Shown: in pieces, positions 59,330 through 64,000 of the stretch
Numbering within the stretch: the stretch's first letter is position 1
Layout of the letters: each line of letters begins with the position of its first letter
Origin: Pseudomonas leptonychotis
Lineage (GTDB): Bacteria > Pseudomonadota > Gammaproteobacteria > Pseudomonadales > Pseudomonadaceae
DNA: 64,000 bases
NCBI RefSeq assembly: GCF_004920405.1
Contig: NZ_RFLV01000001.1
Coordinates: 806,001-870,000, forward strand
Reading direction: 5' to 3'
Notes under the pieces: model-generated
The model's input: the letters and a program-made list of their open reading frames with translations, nothing else
The model's database searches: none
What the model was told of the DNA's origin: nothing
Program-made: the position numbers and the translations under genes

Positions 59330-60393
59330 GGCATTTTTGCCCTCACTCCGATGGTAGAGACAAATACATGACGCAACCTTCTATCGGCTGGAGTTACATT
59401 CGCTCCGTTGAAACTATAAGGCTGGGCAATGTCAGTAACGCCATCATCCACACTCTGCATCAATAGTTGCACTCGAACAGCACCAACTTTGTCCCAGGCC
59501 GATGCTGTACTTACAGCTGTGGCTGTATCATATTGATCCGGCACTAAATCAGCACCTGTATCTCGCCCATAGAGTAGTTGCATATTCTCAACACCCTCAA
59601 GAATCTCTACACCTGGGTTAGGCGCTATAGATTGATATAAGGAAGGCCGCCCCCCTGCACCGGTTGCAATATAGTAGTACACGGTATTCATTTTGATTAT
59701 TTCGGCGTCTGTGCCGAAGCTCTCTGAGCTGGAAGCACTAGCGCCACCCCAAGAGCTTATTGCATTGCCAGGAGTACCTGAAGCCGGATGGGTTATATTG
59801 AACGCAGGGGGAGTTCCACCGGTAGCCTGAATATTACCAGCCTGGAATATCCTGGCCTTACTACAATCAGCAACCATCAATATATCAGCCTTACAGATCC
59901 CACTAATTCGATCCGTATTGCCTGCACAAGCCCCACTATCGGTGCTCGTAACCTGCGCAAAAAGTTGAGCCGAATTATTATTACTTACAACCTTAACCCC
60001 ATCGCCAAGTGGCCCTTTTAAAATCAACACATCAGTATTAGCCAGCGGCGCTGGACTCAACGCTGACAACGCAGCTGGCACACTGGCACCCACGTCATAG
60101 CCGTTAACTCCGCGAGAAAAATCATAATTTAAGCTTGTAGCGTTATTTAACGTATTGGTGAGCGATGAGTAATCACCACTAGCACAGCCTGAGTAACCCG
60201 CCATGCGGACATCCCGCCCTATAAACTCCATGGCCATACGGCCGTTTTCTTGAACTCGCGCCAATGCCTGCTGGAAACTGTATGTTCGCTTACTGTCCAA
60301 GAAAACTTTAGTGACCCCGGATATTAGGAAGAGCCCGATTACCATTGCCACCATCAACTCAACCAGCGACAAGCCTTTCTCTAAATTACGCAT
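59326..60393 (-). CDS. pilW: Minor pilin PilW
   Basis: The 355-residue protein is the largest minor pilin. It has a seven-residue leader (MRNLEKG), then LSLVELMVAMVIGLFLISGV with Glu5. A long helix (QQALARVQENGRMAMEFIGRDVRMAGY) and an extended beta-rich domain follow. PilW and the other minor pilins form the assembly-initiating tip complex. It lies 9 bases after pilV and overlaps pilX by 4. Confidence 0.93.
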   Translation of the reverse strand: MRNLEKGLSLVELMVAMVIGLFLISGVTKVFLDSKRTYSFQQALARVQENGRMAMEFIGRDVRMAGYSGCASGDYSSLTNTLNNATSLNYDFSRGVNGYDVGASVPAALSALSPAPLANTDVLILKGPLGDGVKVVSNNNSAQLFAQVTSTDSGACAGNTDRISGICKADILMVADCSKARIFQAGNIQATGGTPPAFNITHPASGTPGNAISSWGGASASSSESFGTDAEIIKMNTVYYYIATGAGGRPSLYQSIAPNPGVEILEGVENMQLLYGRDTGADLVPDQYDTATAVSTASAWDKVGAVRVQLLMQSVDDGVTDIAQPYSFNGANVTPADRRLRHVFVSTIGVRAKMP

Positions 60394-60402
60394 AGCTTTA
60401 CC

Positions 60403-60813
60403 CTAGATTTGCGTTTTATAGGTGAAGCTGTCGTCCGTATCCCGACCCGCTTCCCGCCACGTAATAGTCAAGGTGCAGATATTAGATACACAGCTGACCG
60501 ATCCATCCCCGGAGGGCAGCGTATTCTCAATTAAAGTCAACCATTGATTTTGATCAGTGGTTTCGAGATTTGAGGCTGTAGGCTTGTTGGCGGTGATGAG
60601 GATGTTGTACTGCCCTGCACGCGCATCATCTTTATTGAGGCGCATACGATCTGCCATGTCATATGCCAGAATATTGGCCTGGGAGCGCAAATAAGCCCCA
60701 TGGTTAAACTGCAGTGATTTTACCTGCAACCCAGCAAGACCTAAGAGGCCGACAGACGTTATCAGCAACGTTACCAGCACCTCAATTAGCGAAAAACCTT
60801 GTGCATGTTTCAT
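60403..60813 (-). CDS. pilV: Minor pilin PilV
   Basis: The 136-residue prepilin has a six-residue leader (MKHAQG), then FSLIEVLVTLLITSVGLLGLAGLQ with Glu5. The conserved segment ANILAYDMADRMRLN and a TWREAGRDTDDSFTY ending follow. It lies between fimU (11-base gap) and pilW (9-base gap) in the fimU-pilVWX-pilY1-pilE operon. Confidence 0.93.
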   Translation of the reverse strand: MKHAQGFSLIEVLVTLLITSVGLLGLAGLQVKSLQFNHGAYLRSQANILAYDMADRMRLNKDDARAGQYNILITANKPTASNLETTDQNQWLTLIENTLPSGDGSVSCVSNICTLTITWREAGRDTDDSFTYKTQI

Positions 60814-60824
60814 CTAGCTCCCCC

Positions 60825-61334
60825 TTAGGTGCACGCAACTTTTTGCACATTGATACGTCCCGACGACGAAAAGGAAATAAGCCTGGCGTTCTGTCCAGTG
60901 CAAGACGAGGTCTGCACGGTAATATTTTGACGAACAGGCGCAAAACCCAAGCCGGAGTAGCGAATAAATGTTGCACCTCCCGTTGCTGTGGCACCCGTCG
61001 GCATTGCGCTGCGGCGGTTGAGTACAGTCCCGACAGTTGCCGTACTGGTCGTGTCACTGGCTGCAGTATCTACAAACACAATCCAGCCTGACTGCCATGC
61101 AGTGCCCGAGCAAGATGTCCCATTAACACTTGGGCAAAGACTCACCCGCCTACCACGCTTAACTGCCTCTGCTCGCGCTGCGTTAAACGCTGAAACCAGC
61201 TCGTTAGCCGCAGCCTGTGAGCGGTTATTTCTTATTAAGTCAGTAAAGCTTGGAACTGCGATCGCCAAAAGCACGCCAGCAACCGCAATGGTGATCATCA
61301 GCTCCACCAGAGTAAAACCTCGAAAAAGCTTCAC
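60825..61334 (-). CDS. fimU: Minor pilin FimU
   Basis: FimU is the GspH-type minor pilin. I place the start at the GTG at 61334, because a perfect AGGAGG lies exactly 6 bases upstream and it gives a short leader MKLFRG before FTLVELMITIAVAG. An ATG at 61352 would overlap that ribosome site. The 169-residue product has Glu5, the FNAARAEAVKRGRRVSLCPS GspH core and two pairs of cysteines. It is the first gene of the minor pilin operon. Confidence 0.9.
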   Translation of the reverse strand: MKLFRGFTLVELMITIAVAGVLLAIAVPSFTDLIRNNRSQAAANELVSAFNAARAEAVKRGRRVSLCPSVNGTSCSGTAWQSGWIVFVDTAASDTTSTATVGTVLNRRSAMPTGATATGGATFIRYSGLGFAPVRQNITVQTSSCTGQNARLISFSSSGRINVQKVACT

Positions 61335-61494
61335 TTTGTACCTCCTATTCATCCCACATTTAGGTTATTGACAGCGCACACGTCTGTCACCTGACGCGCG
61401 ACAGCCGCACCAATGGTGCTGACGACAGGTCACTGGTCGCTTTCTGCTGAGTGGTCTAGCTTCATAACTGGAGCAATGCACATGGATGTGACAA

Positions 61495-62010
61495 ATGGAA
61501 AATGGAACCAGTTTGCTTGAAAGTCTTATCATTCTTGTTGTGCTTTCAATTCTGGCCTCAACCGCTATGCCGGCTGCTAGTTCTTGGCTTGAGCGAAGCC
61601 GGCTAGAATCAGTAACACATCAAATACGTCAGGACATCGGGTTTGCCCGCGCCCAAGCGGTCACACAGCAACGCGAAGTCCTTATACAGCCCGCATCGGC
61701 TAACTGTTGGGCTTGTGGATGGCAGGTGGGATATGTTGAGAGCATAGGCAGTTCGACAACGTCTGAGTTAACCAATACACAGGTATTAATCAAGCGAGCC
61801 GCTCTTGATAGCCGACTCAGGGTCACCAGCAACCAACCGTGGCGAGCCGGCGCAACCTTCCTCCCCAGTGGCGAGGCGGTCCAACCTAACCGAGCGTTCG
61901 CCGCCGGAACCTTTACGGTCTGCTCAGCTAACCACGACGTCAGCTACAAAATAATTATCAATAAAGCTGGACGCGCGCGAATACTCAGGCAACACGCTGG
62001 ATGCTTATGA
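61495..62010 (+). CDS. fimT: FimT-like minor pilin
   Basis: The 171-residue prepilin has a very short leader (MENG) and then [22 protein letters not shown], with Thr at +1 and Glu at +5. The GspH/FimT core includes [21 protein letters not shown] and [10 protein letters not shown]. FimT-type pilins can bind DNA for natural transformation in some bacteria. Whether this one does is not visible. It is transcribed away from fimU, and its stop overlaps the convergent ispH end by 6 bases. No strong ribosome site precedes the ATG. Confidence 0.88.
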   Translation: MENGTSLLESLIILVVLSILASTAMPAASSWLERSRLESVTHQIRQDIGFARAQAVTQQREVLIQPASANCWACGWQVGYVESIGSSTTSELTNTQVLIKRAALDSRLRVTSNQPWRAGATFLPSGEAVQPNRAFAAGTFTVCSANHDVSYKIIINKAGRARILRQHAGCL

Positions 62011-62952
62011 AACAGGTAGCATCCGCAACTCCTTGGGCATCGAAAACGTCACGTTCTCCGGCCGCCCCAGCAGTTCTTGCGCGCCTGTTGCGCCCCACTC
62101 GCTGAGCTGCTGAATAACGCCTTGTACCAACACTTCCGGCGCAGATGCGCCGGCGGTGATGCCGATACCGGTCATGCCTGCAAACCACTCCCGCTTGAGA
62201 TCCTCTGCCCCATCAATCAGGTAGGACGGGGTACCCATGCGTTCAGCCAGCTCACGCAGGCGGTTGGAGTTGGAGCTGTTGGGGCTACCGACGACAAGCA
62301 GCACATCGCACTCAGCAGCAAGTTGTTTGACCGCGTCCTGACGATTCTGGGTGGCGTAGCAAATGTCGTCTTTGCGCGGCCCGCCAATAGCAGGGAACTT
62401 ATTGCGCAAGGCGTCGATGACCTTGCTGGTGTCATCCATCGATAGGGTAGTTTGGGTGACAAAAGCCAGCGCTTCGGGGTTGCGCACCTGCAACTCAGCA
62501 ACGTCCGCCTCGTCCTCAACCAAGTAGATACTGCCACCGTTACTGGCGTCGTATTGGCCCATGGTGCCTTCGACTTCTGGGTGGCCCTCGTGGCCGATCA
62601 GGATGCATTCGCGCCCTTCCCGGCTATAACGCACTACTTCCATGTGCACCTTGGTCACCAAAGGGCAGGTGGCGTCGAATATTTTCAAGCCGCGTCGCTC
62701 TGCTTCGTTACGCACAGCCTGGGATACGCCGTGAGCGCTGAAGATGACGATAACGTCGTCCGGAATCTGATCCAGCTCTTCAACGAAGACCGCACCACGG
62801 GAGCGCAAGTCTTCGACCACGAATTTGTTATGGACGACTTCGTGGCGCACATAGATCGGCGGACCGAAGACTTCCAACGCGCGATTGACGATTTCAATGG
62901 CGCGATCTACGCCGGCGCAGAAGCCGCGAGGGTTGGCGAGTTTGATATGCAT
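62005..62952 (-). CDS. ispH: 4-hydroxy-3-methylbut-2-enyl diphosphate reductase IspH (LytB)
   Basis: IspH makes IPP and DMAPP in the last step of the MEP isoprenoid pathway. The 315-residue protein has the three [4Fe-4S] cysteines C12 (NPRGFCAGV), C96 ([11 protein letters not shown]) and C198 (ICYATQNRQ), and also [11 protein letters not shown] and [11 protein letters not shown]. The ATG at 62952 gives [15 protein letters not shown] frame open to 63081 is only non-conserved DNA between genes. fkpB lies 145 bases upstream. Confidence 0.97.
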   Translation of the reverse strand: MHIKLANPRGFCAGVDRAIEIVNRALEVFGPPIYVRHEVVHNKFVVEDLRSRGAVFVEELDQIPDDVIVIFSAHGVSQAVRNEAERRGLKIFDATCPLVTKVHMEVVRYSREGRECILIGHEGHPEVEGTMGQYDASNGGSIYLVEDEADVAELQVRNPEALAFVTQTTLSMDDTSKVIDALRNKFPAIGGPRKDDICYATQNRQDAVKQLAAECDVLLVVGSPNSSNSNRLRELAERMGTPSYLIDGAEDLKREWFAGMTGIGITAGASAPEVLVQGVIQQLSEWGATGAQELLGRPENVTFSMPKELRMLPVS

Positions 62953-63097
62953 GGCGGAAACCTCGGCGGTGAATCGTTCTGGCCAGCGTACGGCGCGGCC
63001 ATATTCACGGGTGAGCAATATGTTAGCGGCTCCGGCCGTCAGGCCTAAACGGTAAAACCTCGCGGCCAAAGCCGCACCCACCGAAGCGAACTACAGA

Positions 63098-63550
63098 TCA
63101 GAGCGCTTTAACCTCAATAATTTCCACATCGAAGCTCAGCGCCTTGCCGGCTAGCGGGTGATTGAAGTCAATGGTCACCTGGCTGTCGTCAAAGGCTTTG
63201 ACCACACCGGGTAGCTCAGCATTGGCAGCATCATTGAAAATCACCAGCAGGCCTTCAGACAGCTCCATCTCCTGAAACTGGCTGCGCGGCATGACCTGGA
63301 TATTCTGCGGGTTGCCCTGGCCAAACCCCTGCTCCGGACTGATCGACAGGCTGCGTTTGTCACCCGCCTTTAATCCGTAAATGGCCTGTTCAAAACCTGG
63401 CAGCAAGTTGCCATCACCCACCTTAAAAGTGGCCGGCTTTTTATCGAAGGTGCTGTCGACCACATCGCCGTTATCCAGCTTAAGGGCGAAATGCAGGGTC
63501 ACTTGCTTGTCCGGGCCAATTCGCAGTTCTTGAATGAGAGGTTCACTCAT
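63098..63550 (-). CDS. fkpB: FKBP-type peptidyl-prolyl isomerase FkpB (SlpA)
   Basis: The 150-residue cytoplasmic isomerase has the split FKBP pattern of the SlyD/SlpA family: LHFALKLDNGDVVDSTFDKKPATFKVGDGNLLPGFE, an inserted flap (about 75-120), and the return strand GKALSFDVEIIEV. No metal-binding histidine tail is present, so it is FkpB rather than SlyD. The ATG overlaps the lspA stop by 8 bases. lspA-fkpB-ispH is the standard order. Confidence 0.94.
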   Translation of the reverse strand: MSEPLIQELRIGPDKQVTLHFALKLDNGDVVDSTFDKKPATFKVGDGNLLPGFEQAIYGLKAGDKRSLSISPEQGFGQGNPQNIQVMPRSQFQEMELSEGLLVIFNDAANAELPGVVKAFDDSQVTIDFNHPLAGKALSFDVEIIEVKAL

Positions 63551-64000
63551 GGCCTTTATCTCCGGATTTATCGCCTTTAAACATATCCAGCGCCAGCAGG
63601 ATCGCACCGCCAGTAATCGCCATGTCCGCCACGTTGAAGGCGGGGAAATACCACTGCTGATGCCAATGCAGCAGGATGAAGTCAACCACATGACCAAATA
63701 CTACGCGGTCTACCAAATTGCCCAGTGCCCCGCCCAGCACTAACGCCAAGGCGACTGCTAGCCAAGTCTCGCTGGGTTTAAGACGCTTGAGCCAAACCAC
63801 CAACACCGCGCTGACGGCGATGGCAATCGCGGCGAAGAACCAGCGCTGCCAGCCGGCGGCATCGGCTAAGAAGCTGAATGCAGCTCCGGTGTTATAGGCC
63901 AGGGTCCAGCTGAAGTAATCGGGGATGATCACGATCTGCTGGTACATGCTCAGGCTATTGTCGAAGTAAAACTTGCTGGCTTGATCAAGCACAAACACCA
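63543..64000 (-). CDS. lspA: Lipoprotein signal peptidase LspA (5' end beyond the window)
   Basis: LspA is the aspartate protease that cleaves prolipoprotein signal peptides in the inner membrane. The visible 152 residues include the LDQASKFYF motif, YNTGAAFSFLAD, the catalytic aspartates in GNLVDRVVFGHVVDF and FNVADMAITGG, and four membrane helices overall. The frame is open to the window edge. About 15 N-terminal residues of the family are missing, so the true start lies outside. It is followed by fkpB with an 8-base overlap. Confidence 0.95.
   Translation of the reverse strand, partial: VFVLDQASKFYFDNSLSMYQQIVIIPDYFSWTLAYNTGAAFSFLADAAGWQRWFFAAIAIAVSAVLVVWLKRLKPSETWLAVALALVLGGALGNLVDRVVFGHVVDFILLHWHQQWYFPAFNVADMAITGGAILLALDMFKGDKSGDKGHE

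Noticed and set aside
61470..61500. A CACAT-GG-ATGTG inverted repeat before fimT as a Vfr/CRP site
   Set aside because: The spacing between half-sites is 2 bases instead of the 6 needed for a CRP/Vfr site.

Overview
The window looks like chromosomal DNA of a Pseudomonas (sensu lato) in the P. mendocina / P. stutzeri / P. alcaligenes part of the genus. The reasons are GC-rich codon use, the protein families present, and gene orders that follow P. aeruginosa blocks I recall as PA3974-PA3984 and PA4513-PA4559. The locus comparison is from memory, not from a search. The content is mostly core genome. There is no phage, insertion sequence, CRISPR array or obvious genomic island. The accessory signals are small palindromic repeats, an AT-richer pilin/ligase segment and an AT-richer minor pilin cluster.

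Region 1 (1-10.7 kb): the start of a leftward membrane sensor gene (probably ladS), then thiD-thiE-hemL and an integral membrane protein gene, a Sel1-repeat protein, a DUF1820 gene, and the run miaB, phoH (ybeZ), ybeY, ybeX, lnt (tRNA modification, ribosome maturation and lipoprotein acylation). Three palindromic repeat segments lie in the gaps of this block. Region 2 (10.7-18 kb): pxpABC (5-oxoprolinase) and a PiuB-like PepSY-flavoprotein reductase on the minus strand, divergent from a PiuA/Fiu-like TonB-dependent siderophore receptor. Two Fur-like boxes lie between the last two. Region 3 (18-30.5 kb): speC (ornithine decarboxylase) with a long leader, prfC, a TatD-family nuclease, a chemotaxis receptor, a mak-like ROK sugar kinase, ampD-ampE, a large DUF1631 protein and nadC.

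Region 4 (30.5-38 kb): the type IV pilus core. pilA has a sigma-54 promoter and its own terminator and is followed by an AT-rich Wzy/PglL-type O-ligase. On the other strand are pilB-pilC-pilD and then coaE-yacG. Region 5 (38-49.5 kb): a solo CbiM-like membrane protein, DUF1780, MOSC and DUF3094 genes, ndh, a tRNA cluster (Asn-Pro-Lys), a second DUF1631 gene paired with a PilZ protein, clpB with a sigma-32 promoter, pgeF and rluD. Region 6 (49.5-64 kb): bamD, a PP0621-type small protein, pilS-pilR, thiO, the minor pilin operon fimU-pilV-pilW-pilX-pilY1-pilE with a convergent fimT, then ispH, fkpB and the start-truncated lspA.

Functional logic: PilS-PilR should drive pilA through the sigma-54 site. 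PilD processes PilA and the minor pilins. PilB and PilC power and anchor assembly. PilY1 and the minor pilins prime the fibre. The PilZ and DUF1631 genes are candidate c-di-GMP-linked partners. I saw no clearly new multi-gene system. The best leads are the paired DUF1631 paralogs (one linked to a PilZ protein), the pilA-ligase segment with its unusual pilin C-terminus, the long speC leader with a possible small ORF, and the repeat elements.
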